Source of the DNA: an uncultured Bacteroidales bacterium
GTDB lineage: Bacteria > Bacteroidota > Bacteroidia > Bacteroidales > UBA932
Assembly (NCBI GenBank): GCA_946415475.1
Contig: CAMKSQ010000007.1
Location: 1 to 64,000 of the forward strand
DNA length: 64,000 bases
Reading direction: 5' to 3'
Under the pieces are notes generated by a model. That model ran no database searches, had not been told where the DNA came from, and saw only the letters and a program-made list of their open reading frames with translations. Of the stretch, positions 33,334 to 41,882 are shown in pieces; the stretch's first letter is position 1, and every line of letters starts with the position of its first letter. The translations under genes and the position numbers were made by a program.

Positions 33334-34068
33334 ATGCTGGACATTATAAATCTCCATGCCAAGATTGGCGACAAAGAAATCCTGAAGGGAATCAACCTTC
33401 ACATCGGCCCCGGCGAAGTACATGCCGTGATGGGACCCAACGGGGCGGGGAAGAGCACGCTCAGCGCCGTGCTTACCGGCCGTCCGGACTACGAAGTCAC
33501 GGAGGGCAGCATCCTGTACAAAGGGGAGGACCTCTTGGCCAAAACGCCCGAGGAGCGTGCCTGGGCGGGCCTTTTCCTGAGTTTCCAGTACCCGATAGAG
33601 ATTCCCGGTGTCACCATTACGGCCTTCATGAAGGCGGCGGTGAACGCTAAGCGCAAGGCGCAGGGATTGCCGGAGCTCAAGGCCGCCGATTTCCTCAAGC
33701 TCATGAAGCAAAAGATGGCCCTGGTGCAGATGAAACCGGAGTTCGCCAAGCGTGAGGTGAACGTCGGCTTCTCCGGCGGCGAGAAAAAGCGCAACGAGAT
33801 TTTCCAGATGGCCCTGCTGGAGCCGGACCTGTCCATCCTGGACGAGACCGACAGCGGCCTGGACGTGGACGCCCTTAAGATTGTGGCCGATGGCGTGAAC
33901 ACGCTCCGCAGCCCCGAGAAGAGCGCCATCATCATCACGCACTACCATAAGCTGCTGGAATACGTGCAGCCGGACGTGGTGCACGTGCTCAAGGCCGGCC
34001 AGATTGTGAAAACCGGCGGACGGGAGCTCATCGACGCCATTGAAGCTCAAGGATTTGACCAGTTTTAG
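33334..34068 (+). CDS. sufC: Fe-S cluster assembly ATPase SufC
   Basis: A 244-residue ABC-type ATPase. Walker A GPNGAGKST, signature NVGFSGGEKKRNEIFQM, Walker B LSILDETDSGLDVDAL, and the switch His in IIITHYHKLL. The GGEKKR motif is specific to SufC. It powers the SufBCD scaffold. It follows pnuC after a 71-nt gap and precedes sufD by 2 nt. Confidence 0.96.
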   Translation: MLDIINLHAKIGDKEILKGINLHIGPGEVHAVMGPNGAGKSTLSAVLTGRPDYEVTEGSILYKGEDLLAKTPEERAWAGLFLSFQYPIEIPGVTITAFMKAAVNAKRKAQGLPELKAADFLKLMKQKMALVQMKPEFAKREVNVGFSGGEKKRNEIFQMALLEPDLSILDETDSGLDVDALKIVADGVNTLRSPEKSAIIITHYHKLLEYVQPDVVHVLKAGQIVKTGGRELIDAIEAQGFDQF

Positions 34069-34070
34069 CC

Positions 34071-34724
34071 ATGGGACACGGGAAGTATATCGATCCGTTC
34101 AAGGCAGGAGATTCTCTCGGCCTTCGGCCTCGGAATGACAATGTCACACCGAGCGAAGCGAGCGTGTCCCATCATCGGGTGAAAGCCGGTGAGGTCTTGA
34201 ACCTGGAGTACGTGGTGCTGCCCGGGGAGAGCAGGGACATCGACATAAAAATCGACCTGGTCGGTCCTGGAGCGGAGGCGCATATCAAGGCTCTGTACCT
34301 TTGCAAGGCCGATGAAAAGGTGAATTTCCGCATTCTGATGCATCACCGCGCGCCCGGATGCCGCAGTACCCAGCTGATCAATGGTATCGCCAGTGGGGAG
34401 GCACAGGTGAACTTTGGCGGCACCATCGTCGTCGCCCCGGACGCCCAGCAGACGGAGGCCTACCAGGAGAACCACAACATCGTGCTCACGGAAACGGCCA
34501 AAGTGGACACCCGTCCGCAGTTGGAAATCTATGCCGATGACGTCAAATGCTCCCACGGTGCCACTGTGGGGCAGCTCAACGCCGACGAACTCTTCTACAT
34601 GCGCTCCCGTGGCGTTCCCGAAGCGGAAGCCCGGACGCTGCAAATGCTCTCCTTCCTGTCCCCGGTAATTCCGGCCGGCCGGGAGGAGGAAATTGAACGG
34701 GTGCTCAGAAGTTATGCGGAGTAG
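34071..34724 (+). CDS. sufD: SufD-type Fe-S scaffold, short form with a repeat-encoded insertion
   Basis: A 217-residue protein, about half the usual SufD length (about 430). It contains the SufBD core: NLEYVVLPGESRDIDIKI, GAEAHIKALYLC, HHRAPGCRSTQLINGIA, ADDVKCSHGATVGQLN and LFYMRSRGVPEAEARTL. The N-terminal helical domain of normal SufD is missing. Residues about 13-33 (LGLRPRNDNVTPSEASVSHH) are encoded by a head-to-head pair of dispersed repeat units (34108-34170). Despite this, the core beta-helix part is complete, so it may still pair with SufB. Confidence 0.88.
   Translation: MGHGKYIDPFKAGDSLGLRPRNDNVTPSEASVSHHRVKAGEVLNLEYVVLPGESRDIDIKIDLVGPGAEAHIKALYLCKADEKVNFRILMHHRAPGCRSTQLINGIASGEAQVNFGGTIVVAPDAQQTEAYQENHNIVLTETAKVDTRPQLEIYADDVKCSHGATVGQLNADELFYMRSRGVPEAEARTLQMLSFLSPVIPAGREEEIERVLRSYAE
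34108..34170. repeat. Head-to-head pair of dispersed repeat units (copy D) inside sufD
   Basis: An inverted unit (34108-34139; reads GTCATTCCGAGGCCGAAGG on the minus strand) is followed by a direct unit (34143-34170; GTCACACCGAGCGAAGCG). Both are translated in frame near the N-terminus of SufD. Confidence 0.85.
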
Positions 34725-36339
34725 GTCGCTGCTCATACTGCTTACTGCGAGCCTGGCGCTTTCCTGCGTCCGGATGGGCGTTGACCGGCAAACGGAGAAC
34801 TTACTGGCAGGGCTTGACAACTACCTGGAGACCAGGGATTTGTACGTTGCCCAAAAGCAAAACCAGCTGGCGGCCCTTTCCAAGCTGGCACGGGACATTG
34901 ACGATCCCACCCTGCGCTATAACCTGGAATTTACCGTGGCCCAAGAGTACTTCGCCTTCAGTTTTGACTCCACGCAGGTCTATCTGAAACACTGCCAACA
35001 ACTGGCCGGTGCCAACAAGGAGCGCTACGATGAAGCCTCCATTGCTCTTGGGCACCTGTACGAAAAGGCGGGCAGTTACATGGAGGCCTATACCTTATTA
35101 TATGGCCAGCTGGACAGCACGCGCTTGTCCAAGGCCTTGCTGCCAGAGTATTTGTGGGTACTGTACGATTTCAGTCACGACCTGGCAGGCAATTCCGGTA
35201 TGGTGGAACGCCTGTCCATCCCTTCCGCCGCCTCGTACCGTAAACAGCTGATGCCGCTCCTGCCCGAGAACAGCGAGCGCCGGCGGGTGCTCCTGCGGGA
35301 CCGGCTCATTGACGAGCAAAACTGGCCCGCGGCAGACAGCGTGGCCCATATTTTACTTTCCGGCAGGCGCCCGGACGAGCACATGTATGCCATTCACGCC
35401 TTTTTCTGCTCGGAGATTGCCGGGTTCAGCGGTCGCCCCGCCGACCGCATGAAGTGGCTGGTGGAAAGCGCCAAGAGCGATATTCTCTGCGCCGTGAAGG
35501 ACTACGCCTCCCTGACGATGGTGGCGCAGAGTCTCCTTCCGGTCGATGTGAACCGTTCCTTCCGCTATTTGCGTATCGCGCAGGAAGACGCTCTGTTTTA
35601 TAATGCCAAACTGCGTCCCTGGCAAATTTCCCGCTTCCTGATTGAGGTGGAGGACGCTTATTCCCAGCGGCAGGCTAATAACCGCAGGCTGATGTATATT
35701 GCTCTGGGCATCATGGCTGTTCTGGTACTTGCCTTGTCGCTTTTGTCCCGTTTTGCCATTGTCCGTTCCAAGAAACTGGCCCGCACGCAGCAGGCATTAG
35801 AGGAGGCCAACATTCAATTGGCCAGCGCCAACGTAAGCCTCAACGACCTGAACCGGCAAATCTCCCGGGCCGATAAAGTGAAGGAACGCCAGATAGTTAC
35901 CTTCCTGGAGGGCCTTGCCAACCAGATTTCCCTCATCCGGTCCGAGGATAACCGTTACCGCAACCTGCTTAAACAGGGAAAGGCGGATGCCCTTCTCAAG
36001 GAATTGTCCATCACCGGCCGTTCGGAAAAGGCCCGAGAAGAATTCTACGAGAGCTTTGACCGTACTTTCCTGGCCATGTATCCGGATTTTGTGGAGCAAT
36101 TCAATGCCTTGCTCAAGGAGGAAGCCCGTATTACGCCGCCGGAAGGCCGCCTTACCACGGAGCTCCGCGTATTCGCCCTCATTCGCCTGGGAGTGGATGA
36201 CAGCAAGAAGATTGCCGCCATGCTGGACTACTCTGCCAGTACTATCTACAATTACAAAGTAAGCGTGAAAAATGCGTCGCTCGGCCCCCGGGAAACCTTC
36301 GAAGACCGGGTAAAAATGATTGGGAAGCAGGAAAAATAA
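34714..36339 (+). CDS. DUF6377-type membrane regulator of the polysaccharide locus
   Basis: Start set at ATG 34714 (541 residues), overlapping the sufD stop; it gives a signal/lipobox sequence (SLALSC). The N-terminal part has the DUF6377 pattern (LDNYLETRDLYVAQKQNQL then LARDIDDPTLRYNL). It includes TPR-like helices up to residue about 320. A transmembrane segment lies at about 328-349 (LMYIALGIMAVLVLALSLLS), followed by a coiled coil and a LuxR-like helix-turn-helix at about 480-515 (IRLGVDDSKKIAAMLDYSAS). It thus senses outside and binds DNA inside. Its place directly in front of a GH3-SusC-SusD operon suggests it controls that locus. Family knowledge is limited; the ligand is unknown. Confidence 0.85.
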   Translation: MRSRSLLILLTASLALSCVRMGVDRQTENLLAGLDNYLETRDLYVAQKQNQLAALSKLARDIDDPTLRYNLEFTVAQEYFAFSFDSTQVYLKHCQQLAGANKERYDEASIALGHLYEKAGSYMEAYTLLYGQLDSTRLSKALLPEYLWVLYDFSHDLAGNSGMVERLSIPSAASYRKQLMPLLPENSERRRVLLRDRLIDEQNWPAADSVAHILLSGRRPDEHMYAIHAFFCSEIAGFSGRPADRMKWLVESAKSDILCAVKDYASLTMVAQSLLPVDVNRSFRYLRIAQEDALFYNAKLRPWQISRFLIEVEDAYSQRQANNRRLMYIALGIMAVLVLALSLLSRFAIVRSKKLARTQQALEEANIQLASANVSLNDLNRQISRADKVKERQIVTFLEGLANQISLIRSEDNRYRNLLKQGKADALLKELSITGRSEKAREEFYESFDRTFLAMYPDFVEQFNALLKEEARITPPEGRLTTELRVFALIRLGVDDSKKIAAMLDYSASTIYNYKVSVKNASLGPRETFEDRVKMIGKQEK

Positions 36340-36461
36340 GCTCCTGATTTACTACTTTTTCAAAGGTACTTAAAAATCGCAATTGTCTAAAAATCAGACT
36401 TTTGCGATTTTTATTTTACTACTTTAATTTTCTTATTGGCGCGCTGTTCGTTTTTCCCCTC

Positions 36462-36469
36462 TAATTTTG
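36462..36469 (+). promoter_or_regulatory. -7 box (TAATTTTG) of the polysaccharide utilisation operon
   Basis: TAATTTTG matches TAnnTTTG and lies 23 nt before the GH3 start codon. The -33 region is weak (TATTGG at 36434). The 152-nt gap also contains an imperfect AT-rich inverted repeat (AAAAATCGCAATTGTC / AATCAGACTTTTGCGATTTTT, around 36371-36413) that may be a terminator of the regulator gene. Confidence 0.5.
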
Positions 36470-36492
36470 CATCGAACCAATAACCAAACCGA

Positions 36493-38706
36493 ATGCATTC
36501 TTTTCGCACTCTCTTAGTCGCATTTGCTGCGGGGCTGTTGCTCTCCTGCTCCTCCCAGGACGTTACGGAAAAGCAGATTGACCAGCTGCTCGCAAAAATG
36601 ACCCTGGCCGAGAAAATTGGCCAGATGAATCAAGTCTCTGCAGGAGGAGATGTGGCTAATTATGCCGAAGCCCTGCGAAAGGGCCAGATCGGATCCATCC
36701 TGAACGAAGTGGACCCCGTAAAAATCAACGAATTCCAGCGTATCGCCGTTACGGAATCCCGCTTGGGTATTCCGCTGCTGGTAGCCCGTGACGTGATTCA
36801 CGGCTTCCACACGGTGTATCCCATTCCCTTGGGCCTGGCCGCTACCTTCGACCCTGCATTAGTAGAGGAAGGCGCGCGCGTAGCCGCACTTGAGGCCACC
36901 GCGCAGGGTATCCGCTGGACCTTCTCCCCGATGCTGGACATCGCCCGTGACCCCCGCTGGGGCCGCATGGCAGAAGGCAGCGGCGAGGATCCGTACCTGG
37001 ACGCCTGCATGGCAGAGGCCATGATTTACGGTTATCAGGGCAGAACGGCCGATTCCACTTCCATGGCCGCCTGCATCAAGCACTTTGTTGGCTACGGCGC
37101 TGCGGAAGGCGGACGCGACTACAACAGCACCCTTATTCCGGAACACCTGCTCAGGAATGTCTATCTCCCTCCCTTTGAGGCCGGTGTCCAGGCCGGTGCC
37201 ATGACGCTGATGACCTCCTTCAACGACAATGACGGTGTGCCTTCCACGGGCAATACCTATATATTAAAGGACATCCTCCGCAACGAATGGGGCTTCGACG
37301 GCCTGGTGGTCACCGACTGGAATTCCATGGGCGAAATGATCAACCACGGTTTTGGTGCAGACCGCAAGGACGTGGCCGAAAAGGCCGTGAACGCCGGCGT
37401 GGATATGGACATGATGACGATGGGTTTCATTTCCCACCTGGAAGAACTGGTGAAGAGTGGCGCCGTAAAGGAAAAGACCATCGACAATGCCGTTCGCAAC
37501 ATCCTTCGCGTCAAAATCAAGCTGGGCCTGTTCGAGAACCCTTATATTGACGTAGAGGCCTCCAAACCCGTCCAGTATGCTCCGGAGCATCTGGCATCGG
37601 CCCAAAAGACGGCCGAAGAGGCGGCCATTCTCCTTAAGAACAACGGTGTGCTTCCCCTCAAGGGCAGCCGCCGGATCCTGGTCACCGGTCCTCTGGCCGA
37701 TGCCCCGCACGACCAGTTGGGCACTTGGGCCTTCGACGGCGAAAAAGCCCATACGGTCACTCCGCTGAAAGCCCTCCAGGAGCGTTTCCCCGGTCAGGTG
37801 GAATTCGTTCCCGGCCTGCGCTACAGCCGCGATTACCGGGACCGCTTTGACGATGTCGTCGCTGCCGCCCGCCGTGCAGACGTAGTCCTTGCCTTCCTGG
37901 GTGAGGAAGCCATCCTTTCCGGTGAGGCCCATTCCCTGGCCGATCTCAACCTCAAGGGCTCCCAGAGCGAACTCCTATCGGCCCTGAAAGCTACGGGCAA
38001 ACCTGTAGTGGCCGTGGTGATGGCCGGACGCCCGCTTACCATCGAGCGTGACCTGCCCAACGCGGATGCCCTGCTGTACAGCTTCCATCCGGGCACGATG
38101 GGCGGCCCTGCGCTGGTGAACCTCCTTTGGGGCGATGTGAACCCCTCCGGAAAAACGCCGGTCACCTTCCTTCGTACCGTGGGCCAGGCCCCAATGTACT
38201 ACAATCACAACATGACCGGCCGTCCCTACAGCGGCGAACTGCTGCTGGATGCCATCCAGCCGGAGGCCGGACAGACATCCCTCGGGAATACGTCCTATTA
38301 TCTGGACTACGGCGCCTATCCGCTCTTCCCCTTCGGTTACGGTCTCAGCTACACCAGCTTCGCCTATTCCGCCATCGGCCTGGATAAGGATACCTACAAG
38401 GTCGATGACACCATCACCGTCAACTTCATCCTCACCAATACCGGCGCGTATGACGGTACTGAGGTGGCTCAGGTGTATGTCCGCGACCTGGTGGGTTCCA
38501 TCGCCCGTCCGGTGAAAGAGCTCAAGGCTTTCGAGCGGGTGAGCCTGAAGGCCGGCGAGAGCCGCACCCTTTCCGTGAAAATCCCCGTGAAGGAGCTTGC
38601 CTTCTACGGTCTGGACGGAAAGAAGAAGGTGGAACCCGGTGACTTCCAGCTGTGGGTAGCCGGCGACAGCGCCAGCGGTACCCCCGTTCCATTTGCAATC
38701 CATTAA
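36493..38706 (+). CDS. GH3 beta-glucosidase, BglX-type, lipoprotein
   Basis: A 737-residue lipoprotein (lipobox LLLSC). The (alpha/beta)8 domain contains RLGIPLLVARDVIHGFHT, DPRWGRMAEGSGEDPYL, the KHFVGYG motif and the nucleophile Asp in GLVVTDWNSMGE (about Asp275). The alpha/beta sandwich domain and the C-terminal fibronectin-like domain (TNTGAYDGTEVAQVYVRD) follow. It hydrolyses terminal beta-linked glucose from oligosaccharides in the periplasm. Length and layout match BglX. It is the first gene of the locus. Confidence 0.95.
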   Translation: MHSFRTLLVAFAAGLLLSCSSQDVTEKQIDQLLAKMTLAEKIGQMNQVSAGGDVANYAEALRKGQIGSILNEVDPVKINEFQRIAVTESRLGIPLLVARDVIHGFHTVYPIPLGLAATFDPALVEEGARVAALEATAQGIRWTFSPMLDIARDPRWGRMAEGSGEDPYLDACMAEAMIYGYQGRTADSTSMAACIKHFVGYGAAEGGRDYNSTLIPEHLLRNVYLPPFEAGVQAGAMTLMTSFNDNDGVPSTGNTYILKDILRNEWGFDGLVVTDWNSMGEMINHGFGADRKDVAEKAVNAGVDMDMMTMGFISHLEELVKSGAVKEKTIDNAVRNILRVKIKLGLFENPYIDVEASKPVQYAPEHLASAQKTAEEAAILLKNNGVLPLKGSRRILVTGPLADAPHDQLGTWAFDGEKAHTVTPLKALQERFPGQVEFVPGLRYSRDYRDRFDDVVAAARRADVVLAFLGEEAILSGEAHSLADLNLKGSQSELLSALKATGKPVVAVVMAGRPLTIERDLPNADALLYSFHPGTMGGPALVNLLWGDVNPSGKTPVTFLRTVGQAPMYYNHNMTGRPYSGELLLDAIQPEAGQTSLGNTSYYLDYGAYPLFPFGYGLSYTSFAYSAIGLDKDTYKVDDTITVNFILTNTGAYDGTEVAQVYVRDLVGSIARPVKELKAFERVSLKAGESRTLSVKIPVKELAFYGLDGKKKVEPGDFQLWVAGDSASGTPVPFAIH

Positions 38707-38741
38707 CCAACCAAATAATAATAACCAACGTACAAAAGCGT

Positions 38742-41700
38742 ATGAAAAAAATCGCAACTCTGATCCTTACATTAGGATTGGCTTTGTCGGCAGTGGCCCA
38801 GAACGTCACCCTCAAGGGTGTCGTGAAGGACAGCGCCGGCGAACCTATCACCGGAGCGTTTGTCGTACAGCAGGGAACCAACAATGGTTCCATGACGGGG
38901 GTGGACGGAGACTTCGTCCTTTCCACGCCGCGTGGGGCATCCATTGAAGTTTCCTGCATCGGCTATGCAACGCAGGTGATTGTCAACAACGGCGAGCAGA
39001 ACATGGAGGTAGTCCTTCCGGACGACACCCAGATGCTCGAGGAAACGGTGGTCATCGGTTACGGTGTCCAGAAAAAGTCCGTGGTGACGGCCTCTATCGC
39101 CAAGGTAGACGCCGAAGCCCTGGGAGTGACCGCTCCCACCCGCGTGGATAACGCCCTCAAGGGCCTTACCGCCGGTGTGCAGGTCACCTCTTCGTCCGGT
39201 CAGCCTGGCGCCTCTTCCCGTATCCGTATCCGCGGTATCGGCACCATCAATGACTCCAACCCGTTATACATCGTGGACGGTATGCCCATGGGCATCGATG
39301 GTATCGACTACCTGAACCCTCAGGATATCGAGTCCATCGAAGTGCTCAAGGATGCTGCCGCCGGTGCTGTTTACGGTGCCCGTGCTGCGAACGGCGTTAT
39401 CCTGGTTACCACCAAGAAGGGCGCTAAAGGCTCCACGCGTGTCACGTACGATTTCTCCTACGGCTGGTCCAGCCCTTGGCGCGAGCGTGACGTCCTGAAT
39501 GCCAGCGAATATGCCCTCATGAACAATGAAGGCCGCATCAACGCCGGTATGAATCCCGTTTATGCCGATCCCTGGTCCTATGGAGAGGGTACCAACTGGC
39601 AGAAGCAGGTGTTCAACTACAACGCCCCTTCCCAGAACCACGAGGTTTCCGTGAGTGGAGCTACCGATAAGGTGAACTACTACCTGTCCCTGGGTTATGT
39701 GAAGCAGGAAGGTATTGTGGGTGGACAATACGGCCGTTCCAACTACGACCGTCTCACGGTGCGTTCCAACACCACCTACACCCTCTTCGACAAGAAGGAT
39801 GAGCGCAACTGGCTCAACAACATGAACCTTACCTCCCAGCTCTCCTATGCCAACATTCATTCCAGAGGCATCGACGAGAACTCTCAGTGGGGTTCCCCGC
39901 TGGGATCGGCCCTGGCCCTGAGCCCTATCCTGGGCGTGTATGCCACCGATGAGCAGCTGGCCGAATACAACGTAATCTATGCCGGTCAGACGCTGGTAGC
40001 CGACGACAAGGGTACCTTTATGATCCCCGGTATGGACTACAACGAAATGGTGAACCCGATTGCCAGCCTGAACCTGCCTGCCAACCAGAACTGGACCCAT
40101 AAGTTCACGGCCGGTTTCTCCGCAGAACTCCAGATTTGGGACAACCTCAAATTCAAGAGCTCCATCGGCTTCGACATGGGCTTCTGGGGCAACGAGGGTT
40201 ACACTCCGCTGTTCTACCTGTCCGGCAACAACAAGGCCGAAAACTCCAATGCCAACGCATACTCTGCACAGAGCTTCAGCTGGCAGCTGGAAAATGTGCT
40301 GTCCTACAACAAGACCCTGGGCAAGCACAGCTTCTCCGTCCTGTTGGGACAGAGTGCTTTCCGTTCCCGTGGCAAGCAGCTGGGCGGTTCCCGCCTGGAC
40401 CTGGGCTCCGAGAACTATAACAAGCCTTATATCGACAATGCCACCGGCCTTCAGGAAGACGGCCGTATGAGCGTGTATGGTGCCGATTATACCGAGCACC
40501 GCCTGGCCTCCTACTTCGCCCGTGCCGACTACAACTACAACGAGCGCTATATGGCCCAGGTAACTGTACGTCGTGACGGTTCTTCCCGCTTCGGTTCCAA
40601 CAACAAGTGGGGCGTATTCCCTTCCTTCTCCCTGGGTTGGAATATCCACAAGGAACCTTATATCCCCGTTCCCACCTGGCTGTCCAACGCCAAGCTGCGT
40701 TTCTCCTGGGGTAAGAACGGTAACGAAAACATCGGTGACTTCCGCTACACCGTGATGACCGCCAAGGACCGCAACTACATCCTGGGAACCTCCGAGAGCG
40801 TAGCTCAGGGCGTTAAGTCCGGCGGCCTGGCCAACCCCGACCTCCGTTGGGAAGAGTCCACCCAGACCAACGTCGGTTTGGATTTGGGCTTCCTGCAGAA
40901 TGCCGTCACCTTCTCCGTGGACTGGTATAAGAAGCGCACCAACGGCATGCTGATGGAAACCCCGATCAACGCCTATGTAGGTGAAGACAAGCCCATTGGC
41001 AACGTAGGTGTGATGGACAACACCGGTGTGGAATTCGAAGCCAGCTGGAAATTTCACGCAGGCGACGCCAACTTCCGTCTGGGCGGCAATGCCACCTACC
41101 TCAAGAACACCCTTATCAACCTGGGTAACGACAGCGGCTTCCAGAACTATGGCTCCTTCCAGGGTGCCGGTTCCATCTCCCGCGCTGAAAACGGCAAGCC
41201 TTTCGTCTTCTTCTATGGTTACAAGACGGACGGTATCTTCCAGAACCAGGCCGAAATCGACGCTTATGTGAATAAGGATGGCGACAAGATTATGCCGAAC
41301 GCCGTTCCCGGTGACGTCCGTTTCGTGGATGTGAATGGCGACGGTGTCTTTGACGATAACGACCGTACCGACATCGGTAACGGTACGCCTGACTGGACCT
41401 GGGGTATCAACTTCAGCGCCAACTGGAAGGGTATCGACTTCTACATGCTGTGGCAGGGTACCGCCGGCAACGATGTACTGGACCTGACCCGCCGTGTGGA
41501 TATCGCCCAGTCCAACCTGCCTTCCTATATGCTGAACCGCTGGACCGGTGAAGGCACCTCCAACCGCATTCCCCGTTATGTCCGTGGCGACTCCGTCAAC
41601 TGGCAGCTCTCCGACCTCTATGTCTATGACGGTTCCTATGGCCGTCTGAAGACCATCCAGCTGGGTTACACCCTTCCTGAGAAGCTCACCAAGAAGATCT

Positions 41701-41867
41701 TCATCTCCATGCTGCGTTTCTATGTGAGCGCCGAGAACCTGGCCACCATCACCAAGTATCACGGTTACGATCCGGAAATCTCTTCCGGCGGCACTTCCCT
41801 GGGTATCGACTACGGTGTATATCCTCAGCCGCGCACGTTCCGTGTTGGTCTGAATCTTAAATTCTAA
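38742..41867 (+). CDS. susC: SusC-type TonB-dependent outer-membrane transporter
   Basis: Start at ATG 38742 (1041 residues). Signal peptide ends near AVAQ. A carboxypeptidase-like regulatory domain (residues about 22-100; GVVKDSAGEPITGAFVVQQG) is followed by the TonB box region (EETVVIGYG), a plug domain with IRIRGIGTINDSNPLYIVDG and a 22-strand barrel ending in YPQPRTFRVGLNLKF, whose terminal Phe is the usual assembly signal. It imports oligosaccharides across the outer membrane with SusD as lid. Paired with the gene 15 nt downstream. Confidence 0.97.
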   Translation: MKKIATLILTLGLALSAVAQNVTLKGVVKDSAGEPITGAFVVQQGTNNGSMTGVDGDFVLSTPRGASIEVSCIGYATQVIVNNGEQNMEVVLPDDTQMLEETVVIGYGVQKKSVVTASIAKVDAEALGVTAPTRVDNALKGLTAGVQVTSSSGQPGASSRIRIRGIGTINDSNPLYIVDGMPMGIDGIDYLNPQDIESIEVLKDAAAGAVYGARAANGVILVTTKKGAKGSTRVTYDFSYGWSSPWRERDVLNASEYALMNNEGRINAGMNPVYADPWSYGEGTNWQKQVFNYNAPSQNHEVSVSGATDKVNYYLSLGYVKQEGIVGGQYGRSNYDRLTVRSNTTYTLFDKKDERNWLNNMNLTSQLSYANIHSRGIDENSQWGSPLGSALALSPILGVYATDEQLAEYNVIYAGQTLVADDKGTFMIPGMDYNEMVNPIASLNLPANQNWTHKFTAGFSAELQIWDNLKFKSSIGFDMGFWGNEGYTPLFYLSGNNKAENSNANAYSAQSFSWQLENVLSYNKTLGKHSFSVLLGQSAFRSRGKQLGGSRLDLGSENYNKPYIDNATGLQEDGRMSVYGADYTEHRLASYFARADYNYNERYMAQVTVRRDGSSRFGSNNKWGVFPSFSLGWNIHKEPYIPVPTWLSNAKLRFSWGKNGNENIGDFRYTVMTAKDRNYILGTSESVAQGVKSGGLANPDLRWEESTQTNVGLDLGFLQNAVTFSVDWYKKRTNGMLMETPINAYVGEDKPIGNVGVMDNTGVEFEASWKFHAGDANFRLGGNATYLKNTLINLGNDSGFQNYGSFQGAGSISRAENGKPFVFFYGYKTDGIFQNQAEIDAYVNKDGDKIMPNAVPGDVRFVDVNGDGVFDDNDRTDIGNGTPDWTWGINFSANWKGIDFYMLWQGTAGNDVLDLTRRVDIAQSNLPSYMLNRWTGEGTSNRIPRYVRGDSVNWQLSDLYVYDGSYGRLKTIQLGYTLPEKLTKKIFISMLRFYVSAENLATITKYHGYDPEISSGGTSLGIDYGVYPQPRTFRVGLNLKF

Positions 41868-41882
41868 ACGGGAGGAAAGGAT

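Noticed and set aside
39264..41762. An 832-codon open frame antisense to susC
   Set aside because: Same reason: the translation is low complexity and Val/Gly/His-rich, and susC on the other strand is certain.
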